Shown: positions 53,424 through 62,508 of the stretch, in pieces
Numbering within the stretch: the first letter of the stretch is position 1
How the letters are laid out: each line of letters opens with the position of its first letter
Assembly (NCBI RefSeq): GCF_003605435.1
Contig: NZ_QXQB01000004.1
Location: 620,001-684,000 of the forward strand
Direction: 5' to 3'
From: Paenibacillus pinisoli
GTDB taxonomy: Bacteria > Bacillota > Bacilli > Paenibacillales > Paenibacillaceae
Length of the DNA: 64,000 nucleotides
Notes under the pieces: model-generated
Told to the model about the DNA's origin: nothing
What the model saw: only the letters and a program-made list of their open reading frames with translations
The model's database searches: none
Position numbers and translations under genes: made by a program

Positions 53424-53488
53424 AGCGAATTGCTATGGAAACTATTCTAGAGATAGCAGATGTGAATCAATTCCATAAGAAAAGCTGA
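53396..53488 (+). pseudogene. 5' relic of ytfJ (gerW)
   Basis: ATG 53396, 9 nt after GGGAGG, encodes 30 residues: MAEQLIQGLKRIAMETILEI then ADVNQFHKKS and stop. It aligns over 25 residues with the start of the intact YtfJ encoded at 56335 (about half identical), then breaks off where YtfJ continues TIVGDPV. Overlapping the DUF2953 gene, it occupies the normal ytfJ position, so it looks like the old gene's start cut by rearrangement. Confidence 0.7.
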
Positions 53489-53568
53489 TCAGACTTGGCA
53501 AGCGGGTGTTTTTGCTGAATGGTTTTGGTGGAAAATAATTATATGTTCTTGGATATAAAATTAATATC

Positions 53569-53597
53569 GTCCACCTTTAGGGGTGGGCGTTTTTTTG
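53569..53597 (+). terminator. Terminator after the ytfJ relic
   Basis: CGTCCACC and GGTGGGCG arms around TTTAGG, then seven T. It closes the scpAB-DUF2953 transcript. The rest of the gap to 53933 is AT-rich, with a TATAAT at 53819 but no clear -35. Confidence 0.9.
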
Positions 53598-53932
53598 TTG
53601 CTAAAACAAAAGCTGCATGGACATCAGCTCCTAGTCGACGGATACGCCGCACTGAATAAGATCGAGCAATTACCGCTCGCTGTTATTGCGGAATGTCGGT
53701 CATTCGGACGCGAATCATCAGAAAATGAATAAGTATTTTGTTGTAAGCACTGGCTAATTATTGTGAAATTCATGAATTTATAGTTCGCATTTCATGGAAT
53801 ACATGGTAGAATGATGGGTATAATGGGCCTGGTTAAGTAGGGCAAAAGGTGTGTTTTAAGGAATTCATGGTTCAAAATAACCAAATTATATTGATTGGAT
53901 TGTTTTTGAAAATAAAAGAATCGGGGTTCTCT

Positions 53933-55033
53933 ATGCGGATTGGAAAAAGTCTTATCTTACTGTTAGCCACAGTGTTTTTATCTTGTTCATATATTTTACC
54001 GGCGAGTGCAGAAGCTGAAGAAAAGAAGGGGATCATACCTAATCCTTCGTTTTCGATAAAGGCGATTAATTCGGATAGCAGCTCCATATTTATTGTTAAT
54101 TCAGAGTTAGGGGATAACTTGAAATTCACTGTGAGAATCAAGAATATAGGCATGAAGGAAGCTTCTTTCGTCCTTTATGGAACTGATGTTTACTCATCAA
54201 TCAGAGGAGGGTGGACATACCCTGCAAGTTGGGCAGCTCCTAGCCTTGTTGGTACGTGGTTCAACACTCCGAAAGTAGAAGGAACTCTAAAGGTGAATGA
54301 GAGTAGAGATTATACATTTGATCTTATGGTACCAAAGAGCATATCTCCAGGACAATATATAGGAAACATTGTAATTGAAGAACGGATTCCTGACGTTGAT
54401 GAAGAAATCAAACCTGAAGACATTAAGGATTTGACGGTCAATCTACCTAAGTACATGAGGTTGCACATACAGACAGTCATAAATATTAACAAGGAAAAAG
54501 CGATTCACAAGCTGAGAATTTCAGATATTTTTCACGAGTCAGATACCTCAGGCTACAGTGTTGTTTTTTTACCGCATATAAACGAAGGTACAATCCTAGA
54601 AAAACCCTCAGGAACGTTAGCGCTTAAAAACTCTTCCGGTGAGATCATTTTAAGTGAAAAGTATCAAATGGATTCTGTGTATGTAGCGACAACTGGGCTA
54701 TATGATTTCAAATTAAATCAGATATTAGCGCCAGGGTCTTATACTTTAGCGTATACCACTAATTATGATAAACAAACGATAACGGGTGAGTATACCTTTA
54801 AAGTGTCTACAGAAGAAGTAGTTTCAGCCATAAATCATGCAGATAACATAGGCAACTTAGAAGAAGGCGGAATATGGGAACTGTTATATAAGTATGGGGT
54901 ATGGGTCCTGGCAATTGTTATGGTGATAATCATATTATTGCTCATAATAATACTACTTCTATTAAAACGGCGAAGAAAGGAGAAGAAAGACCAACACAAC
55001 AATAATACAAAGGGTGAATGCGTGCATGTTTAG
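53933..55033 (+). CDS. DUF916-like WxL-interacting membrane protein
   Basis: The 366-aa protein has a signal peptide (about 1-28, ending PASAEA), two extracellular beta-sandwich regions (about 35-170 with GDNLKFTVRIKNIG, and 180-310 with LHIQTVININ), one C-terminal transmembrane helix (about 325-350) and a basic tail RRRKEKK. This is the layout of DUF916/DUF3324 proteins that tether WxL proteins to peptidoglycan. Clearly AT-richer than flanking genes. Start ATG 53933 has only a weak GGGG site; a longer N terminus from 53849 would bury the signal. Overlaps the next gene by 8 nt. Confidence 0.6.
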   Translation: MRIGKSLILLLATVFLSCSYILPASAEAEEKKGIIPNPSFSIKAINSDSSSIFIVNSELGDNLKFTVRIKNIGMKEASFVLYGTDVYSSIRGGWTYPASWAAPSLVGTWFNTPKVEGTLKVNESRDYTFDLMVPKSISPGQYIGNIVIEERIPDVDEEIKPEDIKDLTVNLPKYMRLHIQTVININKEKAIHKLRISDIFHESDTSGYSVVFLPHINEGTILEKPSGTLALKNSSGEIILSEKYQMDSVYVATTGLYDFKLNQILAPGSYTLAYTTNYDKQTITGEYTFKVSTEEVVSAINHADNIGNLEEGGIWELLYKYGVWVLAIVMVIIILLLIIILLLLKRRRKEKKDQHNNNTKGECVHV

Positions 55034-56168
55034 GAAAGTGAAATATTTACTACTGGTTCTAATAGTTGTTATAGCTTCGATAGGTGTTAGCGCCGTTAGC
55101 GCTGCAGGAAATCTTGTTTCGAATGGAAGTTTTGAAAATAACATATCAGGCCATACAGGTGATGGTTGGAATTACGCTACAAGTGCTAGTCCAGGTGCAT
55201 CCAGTGCTGAAGTGACGTCAGCGGAAGCATATGATGGGACATACTCTCAAGCGATAGCGCAAGAAGGATCCACAGAACCAGGAGAATATGCGCGTATTAC
55301 TACTGATGTCGTTCATCCATTTGACTCTGCTAAAGCGGTTCAGCTTAACTTTAGAGCCAAAATTCCCTCTTTGGCTTTGGCTAGAATTACAGCGAAACTA
55401 GAGTTCTACGATGATCAAGGAATGTATATTAGCAACGCATACAAGGAAATTACCAATACGACAGTAAGCTTTACGGTTTTTGAATTATACACTTTAATTC
55501 CGGACAATACTCAGAAAGTAGCCATTATCTTGGGTGGGGAAGTCACGGATTATGGCGGCTATTACCGCGTTTACATTGATGATGTTAGCCTAACTGAGCA
55601 GGCTGCAAATATGAATCAGACTCAAGTAGGAATAGTATCAGGGGAACTCAGATTCAGCACTTTATCAGGATCTTTCCTTGATGTGAAGCTAACCAATTCA
55701 GGCATCATGGAAACAGTGGCTACTACAACGGCCGCTATTACAGACGATACTGGCCGTGCTGAAGGATGGAATCTAAAGATTTCCGCAACGAACTTCATTA
55801 GCGATGAACTGAATGATCCTTCTTCCGAAGGACAAGCTGCTTATGCGCTGATGATACCTATCTCGGCTATGAAGTTGGAGACTTCCTCCGTGAATCATGT
55901 TGCCGGCCAGCAGGTTCATCCTGTTCATGGCCCTGTGGCCCATAGTATAACGGTAAGCGGATCGAGCCAAACCATAGTTAAAGCTGATCCAGGCTTCGGC
56001 AGCGGATCATATCAAGTAGTAATTGGATACAGATTGGTTATTCCTAAGACGCTTCAGATTGTCAGCCAGTCGGGAACAGGCAGCAAATTTAAGGTAGGGG
56101 ACTATGTAGGTGCCCGTTCTTCCATATATACAGCAACGTTAAATTTTAGTGCTGGTACTGGTTTATAA
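55026..56168 (+). CDS. Secreted CBM-like plus WxL-domain surface protein
   Basis: The 380-aa protein has a signal peptide (about 1-27), an N-terminal carbohydrate-binding-like jelly roll (about 28-195, starting NLVSNGSFENN, and ending YYRVYIDDVSL, as in CBM4/9), and a C-terminal WxL-type domain (about 205-380): GELRFSTLSGSFLDV, GWNLKISATNF with the WxL motif at W248-L250, and a terminal YTATLNFSAGTGL where family members often have a second WxL. Predicted to bind peptidoglycan or glycans, held by the upstream DUF916-like partner. AAGGGTG precedes ATG 55026. Confidence 0.7.
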   Translation: MFRKVKYLLLVLIVVIASIGVSAVSAAGNLVSNGSFENNISGHTGDGWNYATSASPGASSAEVTSAEAYDGTYSQAIAQEGSTEPGEYARITTDVVHPFDSAKAVQLNFRAKIPSLALARITAKLEFYDDQGMYISNAYKEITNTTVSFTVFELYTLIPDNTQKVAIILGGEVTDYGGYYRVYIDDVSLTEQAANMNQTQVGIVSGELRFSTLSGSFLDVKLTNSGIMETVATTTAAITDDTGRAEGWNLKISATNFISDELNDPSSEGQAAYALMIPISAMKLETSSVNHVAGQQVHPVHGPVAHSITVSGSSQTIVKADPGFGSGSYQVVIGYRLVIPKTLQIVSQSGTGSKFKVGDYVGARSSIYTATLNFSAGTGL

Positions 56169-56186
56169 TTTTACACACATTCGATG

Positions 56187-56219
56187 GGTGATCCGGATCA
56201 TACGGATCGCCTTTTTTTT
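56187..56219 (+). terminator. Terminator after the WxL gene
   Basis: GGTGATCCG and CGGATCGCC arms around GATCATA, then eight T. Confidence 0.9.
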
Positions 56220-56246
56220 GAGGTGCAATGAATTGCTACATGTCTT

Positions 56247-56275
56247 TTGACAGTTAGACAGTTACATATTAATTT
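56247..56275 (+). promoter_or_regulatory. Possible promoter of ytfJ
   Basis: TTGACA (56247-56252) and TAATTT (56270-56275), 17 nt apart, 60 nt before ytfJ. Confidence 0.5.
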
Positions 56276-56334
56276 CGAAATTGAGCAAAGTATATAAAGT
56301 ACGAAATGAACTAATCGATAAAGGAGAAATAAAT

Positions 56335-56820
56335 ATGACAGAGCATCCGATACAAGGTCTCATGCAGACTGCAATGGAAAATATTAAGGAAATGGTCGAT
56401 GTCAACACCATTGTCGGCGATCCGGTACAGACTCCGGATGGCAGCGTCATTATGCCGATTTCAAAAGTTGGCTTCGGTTTTGTCGCCGGGGGCAGCGATA
56501 TTCGCATGGACAGCGAGCATAAGCATACAAGCGGCACTGCGGATGCACACAATGCTTCCGTTTCGCTGCCATTTGGCGGCGGCAGCGGCGGCGGCGTGTC
56601 GATTACGCCAATCGCTTTTCTGGTCGTAGGCACTCATGGCGTCAAGATCGTGCCGCTTGACAATCAGACCCATCTCATGGAAAAAGTAATCGATTCCGCA
56701 CCGAAAGTATTCGACAAGCTGCAAACGATGATACGCGGCAACAACGCCGATTATGTAGAAACGACTACAACCATCATTGATGGCCACGTTGCGGACGAAA
56801 CCACCGAGCGCCACGTGTAA
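56335..56820 (+). CDS. ytfJ: Sporulation protein YtfJ (GerW)
   Basis: The 161-aa protein begins MTEHPIQGLMQTAMENIKEM, has VGDPVQTPDGSVIMPISKVGFGFVAGG, a glycine-rich PFGGGSGGGVSITPIAFLV and a C-terminal helix. GerW/YtfJ is a forespore protein needed for normal germination in Bacillus. AAAGGAG precedes ATG. It now stands on its own behind the islet, detached from the DUF2953 gene. Confidence 0.93.
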   Translation: MTEHPIQGLMQTAMENIKEMVDVNTIVGDPVQTPDGSVIMPISKVGFGFVAGGSDIRMDSEHKHTSGTADAHNASVSLPFGGGSGGGVSITPIAFLVVGTHGVKIVPLDNQTHLMEKVIDSAPKVFDKLQTMIRGNNADYVETTTTIIDGHVADETTERHV

Positions 56821-56846
56821 GTGCTAAAGCCCATAGCTCGCCACTG

Positions 56847-56869
56847 ACTGCCCGAAAGGGCAGTTTTTC
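56847..56869 (+). terminator. Terminator after ytfJ
   Basis: ACTGCCC-GAAA-GGGCAGT hairpin with a stable tetraloop followed by five T. Confidence 0.93.
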
Positions 56870-56912
56870 ATTTTTTAGAATGAATCGCCTCGTCTACCCG
56901 GAGCAGTACAAG

Positions 56913-56921
56913 CATATACTA
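56913..56921 (+). promoter_or_regulatory. Sigma-E/K-type -10 box before dacB
   Basis: CATATACTA fits the -10 of mother-cell sigma factors. dacB-spmAB is sigma-E-dependent in Bacillus. The -35 is not clear. Confidence 0.35.
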
Positions 56922-56976
56922 TGGCAAGAGCAAGAAAACGCCAGCTTACCATTGCAACGAGAGGAGTAATTGCAGC

Positions 56977-58164
56977 ATGAACAGCGGAAAGCGAAGGGGA
57001 CTGACGCGGTTAATCGCACTGTGGGCCATTGCCTCGTTCATCAGCTGGACGATCATGTCGCCGGGCAGCGCTACAGCGGCTCCTTCGCCGCTTGGCACGA
57101 AGGCAAGGGCAGCGGCGCTAATCGACGTGCAGTCCGGAAGATTGCTTTACAGCCAGGATGGAGACACGCCGATGCGAATCGCCAGCTTGACGAAAATTAT
57201 GACGGCTATCGTTGCGATTGAGCACGGCAATCTGAATGATATGGTGAAGACGTCCAAACGCGCATTCGGCAGGGAAGGCTCATCGATTTATCTTCGTCTG
57301 GGAGAAGAGATGAGTCTATCGAATTTGCTGTACGGGCTTATGCTTCGGTCAGGCAATGACGCGGCTACGGCGATTGCGGAGCATGTCGGAGGGTCGGAAG
57401 ACGGCTTTGTTCATCTTATGAACAAGAAGGCGGAGGAGATCGGTTTAGCCAACTCGCAATTCCGGAATCCGCATGGCCTTGACGAGGATGGGCATTATTC
57501 TACCGCCAACGATCTCGCGAAGCTGACTGCTTATGCGCTAAGGAACGATGTGTTCGCCGAGATCGTCAAAACAAGGGATAAAAGCGCGCCTAACCCGATA
57601 GACAGCTGGGATTACCGCTGGCATAACAAAAACAAAATGCTTTCTATGTACGAGGGAGCGGATGGCGTCAAAACCGGCTACACCAAAAAAGCATTTCGCT
57701 GCCTTGTCAGCTCCGCAACCCGGGAAGGCCAGCAGCTCGCGGCTGTCACGATCAATGACGGAGATGATTGGGCGGATCATCGAGATATGCTGGACTGGGG
57801 GTTTAAGCATTACCCGCTAGTATCCATCGTGGAGAAGGGGATGGATATTGCAGGGTACCCTTATGTAACGAGTCAAAGATTCCACTATCCGTTAGAAGCG
57901 GACGAGCAGAATGCTGTTCATTCGAAGCTTCAGCTTATCGATGCAGCTACAACTGCTTATGCCCTTGGCGAAAGAGGCCGTCTGGAATTTTATTTGAATG
58001 GACAGCCTATCGGCGCAGTTCCGGTGTACGAGCCGGGCAATCCAAGGCTCGGAATTTCTGGCGATGCGGCGCAGAGTCAAAGCTCGTCCAAGCTAAATCA
58101 TACTACCAATTCAACAATTGGCCAGCGGCTGAAATCTACATGGGAGTCGCTGATTCATCGTTGA
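56977..58164 (+). CDS. dacB: Sporulation D-Ala-D-Ala carboxypeptidase DacB
   Basis: S11 carboxypeptidase that sets spore cortex cross-linking. The 395-aa protein has a signal peptide (1-30, ending SATA), SxxK in RIASLTKIM, SGN in RSGNDAATA, KTG in GVKTGYTKKA, and a shorter C-terminal beta domain. The downstream spmA-spmB context distinguishes it from dacF at 39.2 kb. GAGAGGAG precedes ATG. Confidence 0.92.
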   Translation: MNSGKRRGLTRLIALWAIASFISWTIMSPGSATAAPSPLGTKARAAALIDVQSGRLLYSQDGDTPMRIASLTKIMTAIVAIEHGNLNDMVKTSKRAFGREGSSIYLRLGEEMSLSNLLYGLMLRSGNDAATAIAEHVGGSEDGFVHLMNKKAEEIGLANSQFRNPHGLDEDGHYSTANDLAKLTAYALRNDVFAEIVKTRDKSAPNPIDSWDYRWHNKNKMLSMYEGADGVKTGYTKKAFRCLVSSATREGQQLAAVTINDGDDWADHRDMLDWGFKHYPLVSIVEKGMDIAGYPYVTSQRFHYPLEADEQNAVHSKLQLIDAATTAYALGERGRLEFYLNGQPIGAVPVYEPGNPRLGISGDAAQSQSSSKLNHTTNSTIGQRLKSTWESLIHR

Positions 58165-58221
58165 CGGTTGTCCTTGGGAGAGGCGCCGTTCAATATCGGT
58201 ATGCAGGGGAGGAAGTCTGTC

Positions 58222-58875
58222 ATGGTGAACTGGATATGGTTGTTTTTTATTGTCGTCAGCGTTGTGGTAGCCGCGGCAACCGGCAAGATGGATACGGTCA
58301 CGCAGGCTGCCTTTGACGGTGCCAAATCGGGCGTTACGGTAAGTTTCGGCTTGATTAGCATCATGGTATTCTGGCTGGGAATGATGCGCATAGCCGAAGA
58401 CGCCGGGCTGCTCGCCAAGCTGGCCCGGCTGCTTCGGCCGCTTGTGCGCTGGCTATTCCCCGACATACCTAAGGATCATCCCGCTATCGGTTATATTATG
58501 AGTAATCTTAGCGCCAATTTGTTCGGACTGGGCAATGCGGCGACGCCGATGGGGATTAAAGCGATGCAGGAGCTGCAGAAGCTGAATCCTGACAAAGATA
58601 CCGCTACGCCTGCCATGTGTACGCTGCTGGCGCTGAATACATCCAGCATTACGATTGTACCGACAACGCTGATTGCCATTCGTATGAATTACGGTTCGGC
58701 AAACCCTGCAGAAATCATCGGAACCACGCTTGCTGCGACATTCGTTGCGACAGCGGCAGCTATTCTTGCAGATCGCTGGTATCGCAGAAAGGCACAGGCT
58801 CCGCCGGCGAAGCCGCGGCCGCCGATAGTCGGCAAAGGAAGCGCGCGGCAGACAGGAGGTGGCGAGGTTGTATGA
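58222..58875 (+). CDS. spmA: Spore maturation protein A
   Basis: Nucleoside-transporter-like (Gate domain) membrane protein required for full spore core dehydration. The 217-aa protein has about five transmembrane helices, with VSFGLISIMVFWLGMMRIAED and NLSANLFGLGNAATPMGIKA. ATG 58222 follows GGGGAGG; TTG 58168 is in frame but lacks a site. Overlaps spmB. Confidence 0.93.
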   Translation: MVNWIWLFFIVVSVVVAAATGKMDTVTQAAFDGAKSGVTVSFGLISIMVFWLGMMRIAEDAGLLAKLARLLRPLVRWLFPDIPKDHPAIGYIMSNLSANLFGLGNAATPMGIKAMQELQKLNPDKDTATPAMCTLLALNTSSITIVPTTLIAIRMNYGSANPAEIIGTTLAATFVATAAAILADRWYRRKAQAPPAKPRPPIVGKGSARQTGGGEVV

Positions 58876-59404
58876 GCTGTTCACCAAGCTGTCGTCTTGG
58901 ATGATTCCCGCCATTATTGTTTTTATCCCTCTTTATGCTGCAATGCGTAGACGTATACCCGTCTATGAGACCTTTGTAGAAGGGGCGAAGGACGGATTTG
59001 GAACGGCGATCTCCATCATACCTCCGCTGGTGGGGATGATGGTTGCGATCAGCATGTTCAGGGCATCGGGGGCGATGGATTTGATGCTGTCGGCCGTCAA
59101 GCCCGCATTCGACTGGATGGGGATCCCGAGCGAGGTGCTTCCGTTAGGAATCCTCAGGCCGTTGACAGGTGCAGGCTCGCTCGCCTTTACTGCGGACCTG
59201 ATTCAAACCTATGGCCCGGATTCCATGATCGGACGCATTGCTTCAACGATTCAAGGCAGCACGGACACGACGCTGTATGTGCTGACCGTCTACTTCGGGG
59301 CTATTGCGGTAAGACGTACGCGATATGCGCTCAAGGTCGGACTTTTCTCCGATATCGTTGGTTTTTTTGCGGCAATTGCCATTTGCTTATACATATTCCG
59401 GTAA
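58868..59404 (+). CDS. spmB: Spore maturation protein B
   Basis: Partner of SpmA, 178 aa, with about five transmembrane helices and SIIPPLVGMMVAISMFRASGA, GSLAFTADLIQTYGPDSMIG and IQGSTDTTLYVLTVYFGA. TTG 58868 is 8 nt after AGGAGG; GTG 58859 abuts it and is less likely. Confidence 0.93.
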   Translation: MYELFTKLSSWMIPAIIVFIPLYAAMRRRIPVYETFVEGAKDGFGTAISIIPPLVGMMVAISMFRASGAMDLMLSAVKPAFDWMGIPSEVLPLGILRPLTGAGSLAFTADLIQTYGPDSMIGRIASTIQGSTDTTLYVLTVYFGAIAVRRTRYALKVGLFSDIVGFFAAIAICLYIFR

Positions 59405-59460
59405 CTGAGCTTGTGCTTTACTCTCGATATCGTTATGATGTAGAGTGAGGTGAAAGAGCA

Positions 59461-60204
59461 GTGGAACGTTTACAGAAGATTTTGGCACAGGCAGGAATTG
59501 CATCAAGACGTAAGTGCGAGGAGCTTATCCTGTCCGGCGCAGTTGAGGTTAACGGGGAGAAAGTGACGACCCTCGGGGTAAAGGCCGACGTAGCGGTGGA
59601 TACGATAACCGTGAATGGAAAGCCGATCAAGGGCGAGAAGAAGATTTATTTGATGATGAACAAGGTTAAGGGCGTCATTACTAGCGCCAAGGATCCGCAA
59701 GGGCGCAAGACTGTTACAGATTTCTTGCCCGGCATCAAAGAGAGGGTATATCCTGTCGGCCGGCTTGATTACGATACCGAAGGATTGCTGCTGCTGACCA
59801 ATGACGGTGAATTTGCGAACAAGCTGACGCATCCAAGCCATCATGTGCCGAAGACGTATCATGCTACAGTGAAAGGCGTTCCGCACGGTTCGGCGCTGGA
59901 GCGGCTGCAGAAGGGCATTATGCTGGAAGACGGCATGACATCGCCAGCTGAGGTTGAGTATCATGACGTAGATACGGAGAAGAACGAAGCGACAATATCG
60001 ATTACGATTTATGAAGGACGCAATCGTCAAGTGCGCCGCATGTTCGATGCCATCAATCATAAAGTGATTCGTCTGAAACGGATCAAATTCGGCGAGATTG
60101 GCCTTCAGCAATTGGGCCGAGGCAAGTTCCGCCATCTGACTCCGCAAGAGGTGCAGGAGCTTCTGGCTGCTGCAGGCAAGACACATAAAGTTCATAAAAA
60201 GTGA
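59461..60204 (+). CDS. rluB: 23S rRNA pseudouridine synthase RluB
   Basis: Isomerises U2605-equivalent in 23S rRNA. The 247-aa protein has an S4 domain (1-60, LQKILAQAGIASRRKCEELI) and the RsuA-type catalytic domain with PVGRLDYDTEGLLLLTNDGE (catalytic Asp) and GRNRQVRRMF. GAGGTG precedes GTG 59461. Confidence 0.94.
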   Translation: MERLQKILAQAGIASRRKCEELILSGAVEVNGEKVTTLGVKADVAVDTITVNGKPIKGEKKIYLMMNKVKGVITSAKDPQGRKTVTDFLPGIKERVYPVGRLDYDTEGLLLLTNDGEFANKLTHPSHHVPKTYHATVKGVPHGSALERLQKGIMLEDGMTSPAEVEYHDVDTEKNEATISITIYEGRNRQVRRMFDAINHKVIRLKRIKFGEIGLQQLGRGKFRHLTPQEVQELLAAAGKTHKVHKK

Positions 60205-60206
60205 TC

Positions 60207-60236
60207 GGCGGCGGCAGTTATTGCCGTCGACTTTTC
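60207..60236 (+). terminator. Weak terminator after rluB
   Basis: GGCGGCA and TTGCCGTC arms with GTTA loop, then a short TTTT. A TATAAT at 60239-60244 may begin the res operon, without an evident -35. Confidence 0.5.
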
Positions 60237-60289
60237 GTTATAATGATACTAGGACAATTGTGTCAATAGAACGGGTGGTGAATACATAA

Positions 60290-60820
60290 ATGGGTAAGTC
60301 GCGCAAGAAGATTCAGATCGTGATCTTGCTCGCAGTGCTTGTGCTTGGAGGCTACGCCATCGGCTCCACTTTCTTCGGGAAGGACAAGACAGGGCTTCTT
60401 AAAGTCGGCGCAGAGCCGCCGGAATTCAAGCTTGCGGATCTGGACGGAGGCGTTCGCAGCTTGTCCGAATTCAAAGGCAAGCCGGTTGTCGTCAATTTCT
60501 GGGGAACCTTCTGCGAGCCGTGCGTCAGAGAGATGCCGGAATTCGAGAGACAATATGAGAAGTGGAAGGATAAAGGCCTGGTTATTCTGGCAATCAATTT
60601 AAGCGAGGATACGCTTACCGTGAACAACTTCGTGAATCGCTTTGATCTGACCTATCCGATCCTGCGCGATGTGAACCGGCAGACGGAGCGGAGCTACGGG
60701 CTGCGGCAATATCCCACAACCTTCTTCATCAAGCCGGACGGGACGCTGATGGAAGTGAAGGTCGGGGGCATGCTGGAGAAGGATATTGATGAAAGAGTCG
60801 AAAGATTGTTGCAGTTGTAG
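60290..60820 (+). CDS. resA: Thiol-disulfide oxidoreductase ResA
   Basis: Membrane-anchored thioredoxin-like protein that reduces apocytochrome c haem-binding cysteines outside the membrane. The 176-aa protein has one N-terminal transmembrane helix (about 8-28) and the active site GTFCEPCVREMPEF, CEPC as in Bacillus ResA, with conserved cis-Pro in QYPTTFFI. GGTGG precedes ATG. Confidence 0.95.
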   Translation: MGKSRKKIQIVILLAVLVLGGYAIGSTFFGKDKTGLLKVGAEPPEFKLADLDGGVRSLSEFKGKPVVVNFWGTFCEPCVREMPEFERQYEKWKDKGLVILAINLSEDTLTVNNFVNRFDLTYPILRDVNRQTERSYGLRQYPTTFFIKPDGTLMEVKVGGMLEKDIDERVERLLQL

Positions 60821-60831
60821 GAGGTCATCAC

Positions 60832-62508
60832 GTGTTAACGGTAGAAAATACAAAATGCGAGTGCGGCCATCAGAATGCGGTCGGCACGGTGCTCTGCGAG
60901 TCATGCGGCAAGCCATTGCTGAAGGACCTGCAACAATCCGATGCTCCGCTGGAGATGCGCTATGACGGCGTAGCCCGCAGATCGCAGAAGAGCAATCAGA
61001 CAGCGATCGACAAGATTTGGAGCTTCTTCTCCTCGGTCAAGATTGCGATCTATCTGATCGTCATTACGTTCTTGACAGCGATGCTGGGCACGATCTACCC
61101 GCAGGAGAGCACGTTCATCAATAATTTCGATCCCTCTACTTATTATGAGAATACATACGGGCTGCCAGGCAAGATTTATTATATGCTGGGTTTGTCCCAT
61201 ACGTACGAGAGCTGGTGGTTCATCGGACTGCTGGTCATGATCGGAACCTCGCTCGTTATTTGCAGCTTGGACCGGGTGCTCCCTCTATACCGAGCCCTGA
61301 ACAAACAGCAAATCCGCAAGCATCACCAATTTATATTGCGGCAGAAGACCGTTTATACCGCCGATATTGAAGGTGAACCGAAGGAATGGGTGGCGAATTT
61401 TGGCGCCCAGCTGAAGCGCAGAGGCTATAAGGTGCATCAAGAGGAAGGGCAAGGAACGGCGCTGCTGGCGGAGAAGAACAGATTCAGCCGATGGGGCCCG
61501 TATATCAACCATATCGGTCTAATTCTGTTCCTGCTTGCGATATTGGCGCGAAGTATTCCAGGCTGGCAAATGGACGCTTATGTAAGCGTACCCGACGGCG
61601 ATACGGTCAGAATCGCCGGGACGAACTACTTTATCAAGAGCGAGAAGTTTGTTGTTGAATTCTACAACGACGATGAGCTGCCTGAGCAGCTTCAGGGCAA
61701 GATGCGGGCCAAGAACTACGAGACGCAAGCCGTCTTGTATGCTTGTGTGAGCGATTGCAGCGATCCGCTGAAAGAGCCTGTTCTGGAGGAAGTCAAGCGT
61801 CACAATATTATTGTGAACGACCCGCTTGTCTATGACGGCTTCAAGTTCTATCAGTTCGACTTCGACCTGACGCCAAGATTGAATGCGGTCAGCCCGATAC
61901 TGGAGGACAAGGGGACAGGGGAGAAGTACGGTCCGTTCTATCTTCCAATGAAGGATTCGGCGCTGCAGCATAAGCTGGGGCCATATACGCTCGACCTGTT
62001 CGCCAACTATATGGAGTTTGCGCTTAATAGCGAAGGCAAGCCGACGACGCTCTCGCGTGAGCCGAACGCGCCGGCCTTTGTCTTCACAGTCAAGGGGCCA
62101 GGCCTTAAGCCGGAAGGGGAGCCTTATATCTACTTCCCGATGCAGAAGGATAAAGTGAAGTTCGCACAGGATACGATTAACCGCGAGATTGCGGGCAAGA
62201 TCGAGATTCGGGTAGATGGCATGGAGAATGTAGACTTCTCGGAAGCGACCACCCATCTGAACGTACGCGTGGACAAGGCGCTGCCTTATCTGTGGGTAGG
62301 CGCGGTATTCAGCATGCTCGGCTTGATCATGGGATCGTATTGGCAGCATCGCCGGATCTGGCTCCGCATTGACGGCGGGAAGCTGGCTCTTGGCGCCCAT
62401 ACGAACAAAAACTGGTTTGGCATGCGATCGGACGTTGCCAACGCCTTGAAGAAGGTCGGCATTGAAGTGGATCCGAAGACGCTAGATAACGGAGGGAAAA
62501 ACGCGTGA
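60832..62508 (+). CDS. resB: Cytochrome c biogenesis protein ResB (Ccs1) with N-terminal zinc ribbon
   Basis: Part of the ResBC haem export/cytochrome c synthetase. The 558-aa protein has transmembrane helices near 70, 125, 225 and 485, a large extracellular domain (about 245-475) and WSFFSSVKIAIYLIVITFLTAMLGTIYPQ-type Ccs1 start. Unusual: residues 9-28 read CECGHQN..LCESCGKP, a zinc-ribbon-like Cys pair set before the first helix. GTG 60832 follows GGAGG. Overlaps resC by 4 nt. Confidence 0.93.
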   Translation: MLTVENTKCECGHQNAVGTVLCESCGKPLLKDLQQSDAPLEMRYDGVARRSQKSNQTAIDKIWSFFSSVKIAIYLIVITFLTAMLGTIYPQESTFINNFDPSTYYENTYGLPGKIYYMLGLSHTYESWWFIGLLVMIGTSLVICSLDRVLPLYRALNKQQIRKHHQFILRQKTVYTADIEGEPKEWVANFGAQLKRRGYKVHQEEGQGTALLAEKNRFSRWGPYINHIGLILFLLAILARSIPGWQMDAYVSVPDGDTVRIAGTNYFIKSEKFVVEFYNDDELPEQLQGKMRAKNYETQAVLYACVSDCSDPLKEPVLEEVKRHNIIVNDPLVYDGFKFYQFDFDLTPRLNAVSPILEDKGTGEKYGPFYLPMKDSALQHKLGPYTLDLFANYMEFALNSEGKPTTLSREPNAPAFVFTVKGPGLKPEGEPYIYFPMQKDKVKFAQDTINREIAGKIEIRVDGMENVDFSEATTHLNVRVDKALPYLWVGAVFSMLGLIMGSYWQHRRIWLRIDGGKLALGAHTNKNWFGMRSDVANALKKVGIEVDPKTLDNGGKNA

